NCBI GenBank assembly: GCA_030690545.1
Contig: JAUYGN010000056.1
Span: 1-64,000 of the forward strand
Reading direction: 5' to 3'
DNA length: 64,000 bases
From: Solirubrobacteraceae bacterium
Lineage (GTDB): Bacteria > Actinomycetota > Thermoleophilia > Solirubrobacterales > Solirubrobacteraceae
Shown here: positions 17,020 to 26,022 of the stretch, in pieces
How positions within the stretch are numbered: the first letter of the stretch is position 1
Layout: each line of letters begins with the position of its first letter
The notes under the pieces: generated by a model
Told to the model about the DNA's origin: nothing
What the model saw: the letters and a program-made list of their open reading frames with translations, nothing else
The model's database searches: none
Position numbers and translations under genes: made by a program

Positions 17020-17939
17020 CGCCGCGGGTCGACAGTACTGACGTCGCCAGCGATCTGGCTGCGTAACGTGCGACCTACGCTACGCATCGCCGGTCGTTCC
17101 GAGCCTGCAGGCGCCACGGGGCTGGCGTGCCCCGCGCACAGGCCTGCACGACGGCTCGCCAAGAGACGGATCGATCGGCACGCCACGCAGCCCCGGACGA
17201 GCGAGGGCCAGTCCACGACCGCGACAAGGAGCCGGTCGATGCGGCTGAGCCACGCCGCATACCTGCCTAGCACGAAGCCGCGACCGAAGGCGTCGAGCTC
17301 GCGCTGCCGCGACGACCGGCCTTGCAAGGCGCTGCCGCGCCTGTGGTAGGCGCGTGCACCGCCAGCGTACGCGCAGCGATGACCGCCCTGCCACAGCCGC
17401 AAGGCAAGGTCGGCGTCCTCCCAATAGGCGAACAGTTGCGGAGCAAAGCCACCGACGGCAAGGAACGTGGCGCGCCTGTAGGCGGCCGCAGCGCCCGATG
17501 GTCCGATGATCGCCGTGCCCGACGGGTGGTGCTCGCGGACATCCGCAGCGCGAAGCGTGCGATCGAACGCGATGCCGAGGCTATCGATCATTCCCGATCC
17601 ATCGGCGAGCAGACAGCATGCCGCCTGATGTACGTCGCTGTCCGCGAACGGCGCCGTGATCGCGGCGATGAAGCCCTGGCCGGGCACGACATCGTCGTTG
17701 AGGATGACGATCAACTCGGCATCGGTACCTCTGGCCGCGAGATTCACTGCGGCTCCGAAACCAAGGTTACTCTCCGCGCGAATGACGGATACGCGCGGTG
17801 AGCAACTGGCGAGCGCCGCGCCAACAGCGCCGTCCGCGTTGTCGATCACGACGACCACATCGACCGAGTCCCCCAGCTCCTCGACGACACTGGCTGCTCC
17901 CTCCGGCGACAGCGCAGGGATGATGGCGCAAACGGTCAC
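17016..17939 (-). CDS. glycosyltransferase family 2 (GT-A), rhamnosyltransferase-like
   Basis: A 307-residue GT-A protein: VIDNADGAVGAAL, the NLGFGAAVNLA motif typical of WbbL/rhamnosyltransferase-like enzymes, LNDDVVP as the DxD equivalent, and YWEDADLALRLWQGGH near residue 190. The start is a GTG; a GATACT box lies 10 nt upstream. It shares an operon with the downstream family 4 transferase and is divergent from the enzyme at 18028. Confidence 0.87.
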   Translation of the reverse strand: MTVCAIIPALSPEGAASVVEELGDSVDVVVVIDNADGAVGAALASCSPRVSVIRAESNLGFGAAVNLAARGTDAELIVILNDDVVPGQGFIAAITAPFADSDVHQAACCLLADGSGMIDSLGIAFDRTLRAADVREHHPSGTAIIGPSGAAAAYRRATFLAVGGFAPQLFAYWEDADLALRLWQGGHRCAYAGGARAYHRRGSALQGRSSRQRELDAFGRGFVLGRYAAWLSRIDRLLVAVVDWPSLVRGCVACRSIRLLASRRAGLCAGHASPVAPAGSERPAMRSVGRTLRSQIAGDVSTVDPRR

Positions 17940-18027
17940 CTAGCGCTGGAGTATCGTTGCCCGACGCGCTTCCGGGTCGAGGCGGTAGACCCGACCGAAC
18001 CGAATTTCTTAGGCACGTGGGCGGTCA

Positions 18028-19104
18028 TTGCTCCCAATCATCCCGACCTCGGACAGCTTCGCACACCGCCCTGATCTGACCGTCGACGTGGCGATGACCG
18101 TCTGCGACGGTGAGCGCTACCTGGAGGAGCAACTCCAAAGCATCGCCGGCCAGACGCGAGCGCCGACGCGCTTGCTCGTACACGACGATGCGTCCTCGGA
18201 CGCATCGGCCGAGATCCTGGGTCGCTTCGCTGCCAACGCACCGTTTCCGGTATGGGTCTTCAGCGCGGACGTGCGCATCGGTTCGGCGCGCAGCTTCGAG
18301 AGGGTACTCGCGGCGTGCAGCGCCGACATCGTGCTGCTGAGCGACCACGACGACCGCTGGAGCCCCAATCGCCTCAGCCGGATCGTCGAGCAGTTCGCGA
18401 CCGGCGACCGGCCCAGCCTCGTGTACTCCGACGGACGGCTGATCGACGCCGTCGGCCAGCCGACTGGTGCCACGATCTGGGAGGTGTTCGCCGCGCCTGA
18501 CGTCGGAACGATCGACGACCCCGATCTGATCCTTCGCACCCTCGTGGCACCCTTCGTCCCGGGGTGCACGATCGCGATATCCCGTGCGCTGCTGGCGGCG
18601 GCCCTGCCGTTCCCGCGTGGCCTTTCGCTCGGTGCCGTCGGCCTCGAGCACGACGGTTGGCTGGTGGGACTCGGCTGGGCGCAGGGAGCCGTCGTCGCAC
18701 TCCCCGAGCCGCTGATCGATTACCGGATTCACGAAGACCAGCAAGTCGGCCTGCCGGCCCGGCGGACTATCCGCAGCCACGTGGTTCGGCCGGGGGGACC
18801 GGGTCGCCACCGGCGCAGCGAGCTGGCGCGGCGCGCAGCCGCGGCAACGCTCCTGCGCGAGGGGCTCGACCGGTATGCGCCCACGTCCCGCAGCCGGCGC
18901 TGCGCCGATGATCTCGACGCGCTGATCGCCCATCTTGACGCCCGTCGGCAGCTTCCGAGGTCACCCGTCGCACGCACAGGCGTCGTGCGTGACATGTGGC
19001 GCACTGGGAGCTACAAGCGCTTCTCCAGCGGCCACCGCAGCGTGGCAGTCGACCTGCTGGCACTGCGGCCGTCTCGCACCGGCCGCCGCACGTACGGGAG
19101 ATGA
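18028..19104 (+). CDS. glycosyltransferase family 2 (GT-A)
   Basis: A 358-residue enzyme with the usual WfgS/RfbF-like layout: MTVCDGERYLEEQLQSIAGQ, DDASSDASAEI, LLSDHDDRWSPNRL (DxD region) and VPGCTIAISRALL. The first beta strand (TVDVAMT) forces a start upstream of the ATG at 18094. The TTG at 18028 is the best candidate but has no clear ribosome binding site. It converges with the minus-strand gene ending at 19117, and both share the C-terminal CTIA/CTMA and HHDGW/EHDGW patterns. Confidence 0.82.
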   Translation: MLPIIPTSDSFAHRPDLTVDVAMTVCDGERYLEEQLQSIAGQTRAPTRLLVHDDASSDASAEILGRFAANAPFPVWVFSADVRIGSARSFERVLAACSADIVLLSDHDDRWSPNRLSRIVEQFATGDRPSLVYSDGRLIDAVGQPTGATIWEVFAAPDVGTIDDPDLILRTLVAPFVPGCTIAISRALLAAALPFPRGLSLGAVGLEHDGWLVGLGWAQGAVVALPEPLIDYRIHEDQQVGLPARRTIRSHVVRPGGPGRHRRSELARRAAAATLLREGLDRYAPTSRSRRCADDLDALIAHLDARRQLPRSPVARTGVVRDMWRTGSYKRFSSGHRSVAVDLLALRPSRTGRRTYGR

Positions 19105-19116
19105 GGTCGGCTGACC

Positions 19117-20499
19117 TCAACGCCCTCGTGCTCGAAGCGGCAGCGTGCCCACCACACCTGCTGCCCGAGATCGCGAGAGCCGGTTCGCCAAGAGTCCGCG
19201 AGCAACCGAAAGCTCGGTCCCGCGCAAGCCACGGTGCACCGAAGCACGCGCTCCGCGCACAACGTGATCCAGGATGCGGTCGAAATCGTCGTCCACACGA
19301 CACGCTTCGGTCAGCTCGCGTGAGACCGGCCGATCCGAAGCACGGGCGCGCAGTCGCAGCGTGCGAGCAAGGGCTTCGGGCCGGATGGCCGTGTCGATCT
19401 GCAGCCGGGATAGCGTGTGCCGGCAGCCCACCGACACGAAAAGGCTGAGAACCTCGCGGTGGCTGAGCCGCCCGATCCTCCGATCGACCGCGGCCGAGTG
19501 CCCTAGCGCGTTGCCGTCATGCTGCACATAGTCGACGAGCGGCTCGTCGATCCTGTGGATGCCACCGAACGCGGCCGCGGCGGCGGCGACCCAGCCATCG
19601 TGATGGAGGTGCTCGAGCTGCGGCGGGAACGGCAATACGACATCGTGCAGACGTGTGTCCCACGCCATGGTGCACCCGGGAACGGAGTTGGCGTTCAGGA
19701 TCGACCGTACATCGGTCGGCAGGTCGCGCCGGGTGGTCCAGAACGTTGGTGAGATCACCGAGCCGTCGGGACGTACGATCCGCGCATCCGAGCAGACCAC
19801 GCCATCCTGCGGTAACGACGCCGCGAGCCGCTCAAGCTTGTCAGCCCTCCAGACGTCGTCCTGATCGCAGAACGCCGCCATCGTGCACCAAGCCGGAACC
19901 GCGCGCGCGGCCCGCTCGAAGTTCGCGTAGGACCCGACGCGATCCTCGTGCTCCAGCAAGACGAAGCGCTCGTCGCGTGCGACGAGCTGACGTAGAACGT
20001 TCAGCCGGTCAGGCCGCGAGGCATCATCGCTGATGAGCGCCACCCAGTTACGGTGCGACTGGGTTTCCAGGGAGCGCAACTGGCGCTCGAGCAGCACGGG
20101 CTCTGGATCGTGGGTGGCCATGCAGATGGCCACCCGGGCCTCGCGCGCACGCAGCACGGCAGGGGGCTGGGTCGTCGCATGGCCGATCGTGATCACCCGT
20201 TCTCCCGCTGGACCGGCGTCGCCGAACGACATTGCGAGCCGCAGTCGCTCAGGAGCCGCGCGGTCAAGCTCGACGATCGCCCAAGCGTACCCCGGATAGT
20301 CAAGTCCAGCCCCGAGGGCAGCCCGCAGCGGACAGGCACGCTCGTCGACGAACAACCCCGAAGGCACCTGCCTGCGAGCGCTCACGAACCGGCCGCGAAC
20401 GAGCAGGGCGAGTCCCGAGCCGACCTGCACCGCGTTCAGACCGACGTCAAGCTGGCCCGCGGGCTCCTCGCGGCCGCGCAGCGCCGGTCGCCCGCTCAC
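19117..20499 (-). CDS. glycosyltransferase family 2 with N-terminal extension
   Basis: A 460-residue protein. About 120 N-terminal residues form a beta-rich extension of unknown role. The GT-A domain follows: VAICMATHDPEPVLLERQL, LISDDASRPDRLNVLRQL, FCDQDDVWRADKLERLA (DQDD motif) and SVPGCTMAWDTRLHD. The GTG start at 20499 overlaps the upstream stop as GTGA; longer readings would run through the upstream gene. It is in an operon with the StrF-like gene. Confidence 0.83.
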   Translation of the reverse strand: MSGRPALRGREEPAGQLDVGLNAVQVGSGLALLVRGRFVSARRQVPSGLFVDERACPLRAALGAGLDYPGYAWAIVELDRAAPERLRLAMSFGDAGPAGERVITIGHATTQPPAVLRAREARVAICMATHDPEPVLLERQLRSLETQSHRNWVALISDDASRPDRLNVLRQLVARDERFVLLEHEDRVGSYANFERAARAVPAWCTMAAFCDQDDVWRADKLERLAASLPQDGVVCSDARIVRPDGSVISPTFWTTRRDLPTDVRSILNANSVPGCTMAWDTRLHDVVLPFPPQLEHLHHDGWVAAAAAAFGGIHRIDEPLVDYVQHDGNALGHSAAVDRRIGRLSHREVLSLFVSVGCRHTLSRLQIDTAIRPEALARTLRLRARASDRPVSRELTEACRVDDDFDRILDHVVRGARASVHRGLRGTELSVARGLLANRLSRSRAAGVVGTLPLRARGR

Positions 20500-21188
20500 G
20501 CCGCGGGTCCACGTGTCCACGCGAGCCCAGGCGGGCTGCCCGCAAGATCCCACTTCTTGCGGATATCGATCTCTGCCGCGATCCACGTCGTGTCACGACC
20601 GCCACGTAGTCCATCGACCTGATAATGGCGCAATGGCAGGTCTTCGACGGCGACGAGCTTGTTGTGGGCTTGCGCCTGCAGACAGATGTCGATGTCGTAG
20701 CCATGAAAGTTGTCCGCGAATCGCTCGTCGAAGCGAAGGTTCTGCACAGCCCAAGGCGAGAACGCGAGCATCACGCCGTCGACGGCGGCGACGATCGCGC
20801 TGCCACCGCTGAGCACCATCGCCGGAAACGGCTCAGGCAACTCGATCCGCAGCCCCCGCGGCGCGCCCATCCACCATCGCAGGCCAGCACGAGCTGTGCT
20901 GCCGATCGCCCCGATGATCGCGATCTGGTCGTTGCGGAACTGCGTTGCGAGGAGACTGGCAGAGGTGTCGAGCATCTCGACGTCCTGGTGGATGACGACC
21001 GCAGCGTCAACTGACGGGACTCGTGCCAGCCGATCGAGCATCGCGTTGACGGTGGCCTGATAGGAACCGGTGCTCGTCTCGGCGAGCACGAGGGTGTCCG
21101 GCGCGGCTGCGACGAGTCGCTCCACGCCCGGGAGCGCGTATGCCTCGTAGTCGCCCCACGACGTGACCGGAATGCAGATCGCCAACAT
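20496..21188 (-). CDS. glycosyltransferase, StrF-like (GT-A fold)
   Basis: A 230-residue protein starting MLAICIPVTSWGDYEAY. The features VVIHQDVEMLD, IAIIGAIGSTARAGLRWW, VDGVMLAFSPWA, FHGYDIDICLQAQ and LPLRHYQ match the StrF-type glycosyltransferase domain, named from streptomycin clusters. Its role is probably adding a sugar to the surface glycan. The ATG at 21188 lies back-to-back with the methyltransferase at 21217, leaving a shared promoter region of only 28 nt. Confidence 0.8.
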   Translation of the reverse strand: MLAICIPVTSWGDYEAYALPGVERLVAAAPDTLVLAETSTGSYQATVNAMLDRLARVPSVDAAVVIHQDVEMLDTSASLLATQFRNDQIAIIGAIGSTARAGLRWWMGAPRGLRIELPEPFPAMVLSGGSAIVAAVDGVMLAFSPWAVQNLRFDERFADNFHGYDIDICLQAQAHNKLVAVEDLPLRHYQVDGLRGGRDTTWIAAEIDIRKKWDLAGSPPGLAWTRGPAA

Positions 21189-21203
21189 CTGCTGAGCATC
21201 ATC

Positions 21204-21209
21204 TAGGAT
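21204..21209 (+). promoter_or_regulatory. -10 box TAGGAT of the methyltransferase-exporter operon
   Basis: TAGGAT is followed by 7 nt and the GTG start at 21217, the leaderless arrangement seen elsewhere in the window. It lies inside the 28-nt divergent gap. Confidence 0.45.
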
Positions 21210-21216
21210 CAGCCTC

Positions 21217-23289
21217 GTGCACGACCTGTCTAGCCGCGTCGTCCGGCGGCTCCGGCGGAAGGCCGGCGGCGAGACGATCCATCTCGTCTGGGATCTGCCG
21301 CTGGCTGACGACGAGAACGTCGGTGAGCCGTTACGAGTGTCGGGTTGGGCATTCGACCCGTCGGGCATTGACGCGGTGACCGTTCGTGTCAACAGGGGCG
21401 AAGAGTTCGTAGTACCGACCGGGACCGCCCGCGACGATGTCGCCGAAGCGTTGAACGACCCTCGCGCGGCACGAGCCGGCTGGTCGACGTCGCTACCCCT
21501 GTCGCTGTTACAGGCGGGAGAGAACCTCGTTGAGATCAAGGCTCGCGCGCACAGCAACCGACACGCCTCCCTAGCGCGCAGCGTTCGCTGGCGCGACTTC
21601 GTCGAAGGCGAGAATCCCTACGACCAGGTCGACCTCAGCGGAGAGCGCTATGACCCTCGCTACCCGCACATGAACGCAGTCGCGATCGAGCACCGGGCTC
21701 GCTACCTGCTGGCCGCATCTCTCGCCAACGGTCGCCGCGTCGTCGACGTGGGCTGCGGGCTGGGCTATGGGGCCGCAGCCATGGCCGCCGCCGGCGCCGC
21801 CTCCGTCGACGCCGTCGATGCCAACGGATCGGCGATCGGGATCGCGCGGCGTAATCACGGAAATGGTGTCCGCTACACGATCGGCGACATCCGCAAGCTT
21901 CCGTACGCCGACGCGAGCTTCGACCTCGCTGTGTGCTTTGAGGTCATCGAGCACATCGTGGAGCACGACGCACTGCTCGAGGAGATGCGCCGCGTTCTGG
22001 TGCCCGACGGACTCGTGCTCATGTCCACGCCCAACCGAGGCCGATATCCCCCGGACAACCCGTGGCACCTCAAGGAACTCACCACGGGTGAGCTCGCCGA
22101 CGCGCTCGGGGCGCAGTTCAGGAACGTCCGCGTGCTCGGGCAGCAGCTTCATCTCGCTTCGCTGGTCGGGGACCGGGCGCTGCACGAGCGCATCGATCCC
22201 GCCTCATCGTTCCGGGCCGACGTCCTGAAGCTCAGTGCCACGGCGGCCACGGACGAGGTCTACGCCGTCGCGCTCGCCAGCGACGCGGATCTGCCGCCTT
22301 TGGAGCCACTGGTCGCCATCGGCGATCCACGTGACGAGCTCGCCGACGCGACGATCGAGAGCTGGAGCGAGAGAGCGCTGGCGGCCGAGGCAGAGGTCGC
22401 GATGCTACGCACGAAGATCCACATCGCGCGCCACCTCGGTCAGGTTCCCGGCAACGAGGTCACTCCTTCAGCGCCAGTTCTCTCACAAGCCGAGACACAG
22501 GCTGCGCTCGAACGAGAGATCGCCGCTGATCCTCCGTGGATGTACGCATGGGATCTCGGCTCTGCTGGACGGGTAACGCACACGGTTCAACGGCGTGAGC
22601 TGGAGAGCATCCATCAGACCCGGCTGGACCTCATCACCGACTCAGCCTCCCAGGCGATCGGCGACGCGGGACCGGACGCGCGCGTCCTCGACCTCGGATG
22701 TTGCGAGGGGTGGTTCGCGCATCGCATGCTCGAGCTCGGCGCGGGCTCCGTCGTCGGCGTTGATGTGCGGGAGGTCAACATCCGTCGCGCGAACCTCGTC
22801 CGCGACCAGCTCGGCATCCACCCGGCTCGGCTGGAGTTCTTGCAGGCAGACGTGTTGGCCCTTCCTGATCTCGGCCGGTTCGACGTCGTCCTCATGCTCG
22901 GCCTCATCTACCACTTGGAGAACCCGGTGGCGGCGATGCGAGTCGCCCGGAGCCTAACGAAGACAGTCTGCCTCGTAGAGAGTCAGCTGACCGAACAGCG
23001 GATGCCGATCATGGCAGGCAACGGCGGTTCGGGCGTTCACTTCGAGCGGGCTGCGAGCTTCGCGGCATGGTTTGAGGAGGACCAGCAGGACAACCCGCTT
23101 GCGAGCTTCGGCTCGGTTCTCAGCCTCGTTCCCAACGAGGCAGCATTGCTGACGATGGGTCGGGTGGCGGGGTTCCGGGACGTCCGGATCGCATCGGCCT
23201 CGCCGAGTCACAATCCCGCCTACGTCAACAGGGAGCGCGCCGTCATGATCGCCCTCACGCGACCGGCTGTGGCGCAGGGTGCTCGGTGA
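21217..23289 (+). CDS. two-domain SAM methyltransferase with N-terminal Ig-like domain
   Basis: A 690-residue cytoplasmic fusion. Residues 25-125 resemble an Ig-like module (VSGWAFDPSGIDAVTVRVN). A first class I methyltransferase has VVDVGCGLGYGAAAM (about 170), IRKLPYADASFDLAVCFEVI and LVLMSTPNRGRYP. A linker of about 100 residues leads to a second one with VLDLGCCEGWFAHRM (about 490), VGVDVREVNI and FDVVLMLGLIYHLENP. Both SAM-binding loops look intact. The second domain resembles tRNA/sugar-type methyltransferases of DUF1698 style. It probably methylates the glycan at two steps. It starts a five-step overlapping operon with another methyltransferase and the ABC exporter. Confidence 0.82.
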   Translation: MHDLSSRVVRRLRRKAGGETIHLVWDLPLADDENVGEPLRVSGWAFDPSGIDAVTVRVNRGEEFVVPTGTARDDVAEALNDPRAARAGWSTSLPLSLLQAGENLVEIKARAHSNRHASLARSVRWRDFVEGENPYDQVDLSGERYDPRYPHMNAVAIEHRARYLLAASLANGRRVVDVGCGLGYGAAAMAAAGAASVDAVDANGSAIGIARRNHGNGVRYTIGDIRKLPYADASFDLAVCFEVIEHIVEHDALLEEMRRVLVPDGLVLMSTPNRGRYPPDNPWHLKELTTGELADALGAQFRNVRVLGQQLHLASLVGDRALHERIDPASSFRADVLKLSATAATDEVYAVALASDADLPPLEPLVAIGDPRDELADATIESWSERALAAEAEVAMLRTKIHIARHLGQVPGNEVTPSAPVLSQAETQAALEREIAADPPWMYAWDLGSAGRVTHTVQRRELESIHQTRLDLITDSASQAIGDAGPDARVLDLGCCEGWFAHRMLELGAGSVVGVDVREVNIRRANLVRDQLGIHPARLEFLQADVLALPDLGRFDVVLMLGLIYHLENPVAAMRVARSLTKTVCLVESQLTEQRMPIMAGNGGSGVHFERAASFAAWFEEDQQDNPLASFGSVLSLVPNEAALLTMGRVAGFRDVRIASASPSHNPAYVNRERAVMIALTRPAVAQGAR

Positions 23290-24203
23290 ACCGGCACGCG
23301 GGGGCAGCGCAGATCATCCGCCGAGCAGCTTCGCCCCGGCAGTGGATCAAGCACGTGATCGCGATCCCCTATGTGATCGCGGCGAAGCGGTCCGATCGGC
23401 CCCTCGCAGCGCACTACGCGAAGCAGTACGCCGCGGAGGACCTCTGGAATCGGATCCTCCATCGCGATGGGCACCTCCCGCCCCGGCGGATGTGGTTCGT
23501 CGGAGGGGGGGACTTCGAACAGATCGGCAGGCGCTACCACGATCATCTCGTCAACTACGCGGGACTCCGTCCCGACAGCCGCGTGCTCGACGTTGGCTGC
23601 GGTATCGGCAGGATGGCGATTCCCCTGACAACGGCCCTCGGAAGCGATGGATCATATGACGGCTTCGACGTCGTAGACGAGGGCATCCGCTGGTGTCGCC
23701 GGAACATCACGACGAAGCATCCGAACTTCCGCTTCACCACGATCGAGGCACAGAACGGCGTCTATCGTCCGCGGGGCCGCGTGGACGCCCACAGCCTCCG
23801 GTTTCCATACGAGGATGCGAGTTTTGACATCGTCCTGCTGGCCTCGGTGTTCACTCACATGCAGGAGGCAGCGGTGGCACATTATTTGCACGAGATCCGG
23901 CGCGTCCTGCGACCGGCCGGGCGGGCATTCGTCACCGTGTTCCTGCTCGACAACGTCAGCCGACTCCGCATGGCCACGAATCGCGCGGAAGTGATCTTCG
24001 ATGTCCCGATGGGCAGGCACGCGATGACCGCGGTCGCCCACCAGCCGGAATGGGCCGTCGGGCTCGATGCTGCGTGGTTCTACGAGGCGACAGCCGTCGC
24101 TGGGCTCGCGCTCGACGGCGAGGTGAAGCCAGGACTCTGGCGCGGCGAGACATCCGCCGTGGACTACCAGGACGTCGTCGTGCTGCAGTGCAATGCCCGC
24201 TGA
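23286..24203 (+). CDS. class I SAM-dependent methyltransferase
   Basis: A 305-residue protein. A basic, amphipathic N-terminus (about 70 residues) precedes the Rossmann core: VLDVGCGIGRMAIPL (about 99-113), YDGFDVVDEGI, LRFPYEDASFDIVLLASVFTHM and LRPAGRAFVTVF. The GTG start overlaps the upstream stop (GTGA). Its likely role is O-methylation of a sugar of the exported polysaccharide, judged only from position before the exporter genes. Confidence 0.83.
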   Translation: MNRHAGAAQIIRRAASPRQWIKHVIAIPYVIAAKRSDRPLAAHYAKQYAAEDLWNRILHRDGHLPPRRMWFVGGGDFEQIGRRYHDHLVNYAGLRPDSRVLDVGCGIGRMAIPLTTALGSDGSYDGFDVVDEGIRWCRRNITTKHPNFRFTTIEAQNGVYRPRGRVDAHSLRFPYEDASFDIVLLASVFTHMQEAAVAHYLHEIRRVLRPAGRAFVTVFLLDNVSRLRMATNRAEVIFDVPMGRHAMTAVAHQPEWAVGLDAAWFYEATAVAGLALDGEVKPGLWRGETSAVDYQDVVVLQCNAR

Positions 24204-25032
24204 ACCGGCGTGCGGCGTCACCTACGATTCGGCGCGAGCTGCGTCCATCGTCGGTGACGCACGAATGGTCTGGGAGCGGCGCGACGTCGTCGGGCTGCTC
24301 ATTCGTCGCGAACTGCACGTCCGGTACCGGCGCTCGCTTCTGGGGGTGTGGTGGACCTTGCTGGCGCCAATGCTGGAGATGGCGGTGCTCTGGGCCGTCT
24401 TCTCTCAGCTGTTCCGGTTTAGCACCGATGGAGCCCCGTACGTCGTCTACCTCTTGGCGGGCCTCATCATCGCGGCACTGGTCCGCAACACCATCCTCGG
24501 GGTCGGTTCGGTGCTTGGAGCAAACGGCGCGTTGCTCGCGCGCATACGAGTTGCGCCCCAGCTCTTCGCGCTGGCCAAAGCGGCGGAGATGCTGATCGCC
24601 TTCACCGTCAGCCTCGTACCACTCATCCTGATCATGATCATCGTCGGCCCTGGGGTATCACTCTGGATGCCGCTACTTGTGGTCCCGGCGATCCTCGCGA
24701 CGGTCTTCGCACTTGGCCTAGGCCTTCTCGTGGCACCGGTCGCGGTGCGCTTTCCTGATGCGATCGTGCTGCTTGGAATCCTCTTGACGCTCGTCATCTA
24801 CCTGGCTCCCGTAATCTATCCCCTGGAGATAGTGCCCACGGACTACCGCTGGATCGTGGAGATCAATCCGCTGACGTGCTACGTCGACAGCTTCCGAGCG
24901 GCGCTCTACGAGCAGTCGCTAGGAACGCCTGCGGACATCGCCGGGATGATCGGATACGGTGCTGCGAGTCTCGTCGCCGGTGCGGCCGTGTTCACGAAAT
25001 TGCGGCAGTCGAGCCAGATTCACCTCGCGTGA
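24193..25032 (+). CDS. ABC-2 type polysaccharide exporter permease (Wzm-like)
   Basis: A 279-residue inner-membrane protein with six hydrophobic segments. The N-terminal LLIRRELHVRYRRSLLGVWW is the usual entry motif of Wzm/TagG permeases, and IYLAPVIYPLEIVP and INPLTCYVDSFRAALY are the conserved C-terminal part. It overlaps the methyltransferase by 11 nt and the ATPase by GTGA. With the ATPase it should export a lipid-linked glycan made fully in the cytoplasm. Confidence 0.9.
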   Translation: MPAEPACGVTYDSARAASIVGDARMVWERRDVVGLLIRRELHVRYRRSLLGVWWTLLAPMLEMAVLWAVFSQLFRFSTDGAPYVVYLLAGLIIAALVRNTILGVGSVLGANGALLARIRVAPQLFALAKAAEMLIAFTVSLVPLILIMIIVGPGVSLWMPLLVVPAILATVFALGLGLLVAPVAVRFPDAIVLLGILLTLVIYLAPVIYPLEIVPTDYRWIVEINPLTCYVDSFRAALYEQSLGTPADIAGMIGYGAASLVAGAAVFTKLRQSSQIHLA

Positions 25033-25781
25033 CCGCCCCCGCGATCAGCGTCGACGGCGTGGGCGTCGACTATCAGCGAGCACTGCATCCGGCGGGCAGC
25101 ATCAAGGAGCTGTTCATCCGGACTGCGCGCCGTGACATGGAGTACCAGCGCGTGTGGGCTCTGCGCGACGTGTCGTTCGAGCTCCGACCGGGCGAGGTCA
25201 TCGGGGTGGTCGGACACAACGGCGCCGGAAAGTCCACGCTCCTGAGCGTCATTTCGGGCGTTTTGCAGCCGACGGTCGGCCGTATCGTGGTCCGCGGCCG
25301 CATGACTCCCGTGCTTGGGATCGGCGCGGGGCTCGATATCGACATGACGACCGCCGAGTGCATCGTGCTGCTCGGCTCGCTGCTTGGCCGCCGGCCGGCA
25401 GAGATGCGAAGCCGGGTGATCCCGATCGCCGAGTGGGCCGGGCTGTCGAACTACCTCGACTCGCCCGTCCGAGCCTTCTCGACAGGGATGTTCGCACGCC
25501 TCGGGTTTTCGATCGTTACCGACGACGTCCCCGAGATCCTGCTGATTGACGAGGTGCTATCGGTAGGTGATGCCGGCTTTCAGGCCCGCTCGCTGAAACG
25601 TATCGAAACGCTTGCGAACGCAGGTGCGACAGTAGTGATCGCGAGTCACGATCTGGTTACCGTTGAGCGACTTGCTTCCCGAATACTCTGGCTTTCAGGA
25701 GGCCGGACTGTCATGCTGGCCGAAGCAGAGACCGTCGGCGCGGCATACGTCGACTCCGCAGCACCCGAGCAGATCGAGTAG
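25029..25781 (+). CDS. ABC exporter ATPase (Wzt-like)
   Basis: A 250-residue ATP-binding subunit. It carries GVVGHNGAGKSTLLSVI (Walker A, about 60-72), the signature-like AFSTGMFARLGFSI in place of LSGGQ (typical for Wzt/TagH), Walker B EILLIDEVLSVGD (about 169) and SHDL. There is no C-terminal carbohydrate-binding domain, so substrate choice is left to the permease or the lipid carrier. The GTG start overlaps the permease stop. The last gene of the operon. Confidence 0.92.
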   Translation: MTAPAISVDGVGVDYQRALHPAGSIKELFIRTARRDMEYQRVWALRDVSFELRPGEVIGVVGHNGAGKSTLLSVISGVLQPTVGRIVVRGRMTPVLGIGAGLDIDMTTAECIVLLGSLLGRRPAEMRSRVIPIAEWAGLSNYLDSPVRAFSTGMFARLGFSIVTDDVPEILLIDEVLSVGDAGFQARSLKRIETLANAGATVVIASHDLVTVERLASRILWLSGGRTVMLAEAETVGAAYVDSAAPEQIE

Positions 25782-26022
25782 CCCTCGTTGTGGTGGTCTT
25801 AGCTCAATCCACCGCGAGGTTCTAGCGCTGTAGCCATCGCAGGCAGAAGGGCGCGTTGCGGGCTGGGCGCCTGGGTCTTGGACGAGCCGGGGACGCGATG
25901 GGGCTCGTCGCGAGGGTCGCTGGCGCGGACGGTGTGGGCGTCACCGTTGCACTGGTCGTTGTGGTCTGCTTGCGTTCGGGCCACGGGAAGGCGCTCGGAG
26001 GCTGACGAGCATCACGTGGAGT
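25782..26022. other. intergenic gap between convergent transcripts
   Basis: I see no gene. A possible hairpin pairs GACGAGCC (25881-25888) with GGCTCGTC (25902-25909) and could stop transcription from both sides. Confidence 0.4.

Noticed and set aside
25782-26022. Possible small gene on either strand
   Set aside because: The open frames are short, lack starts with ribosome binding sites and have no coherent residue pattern.
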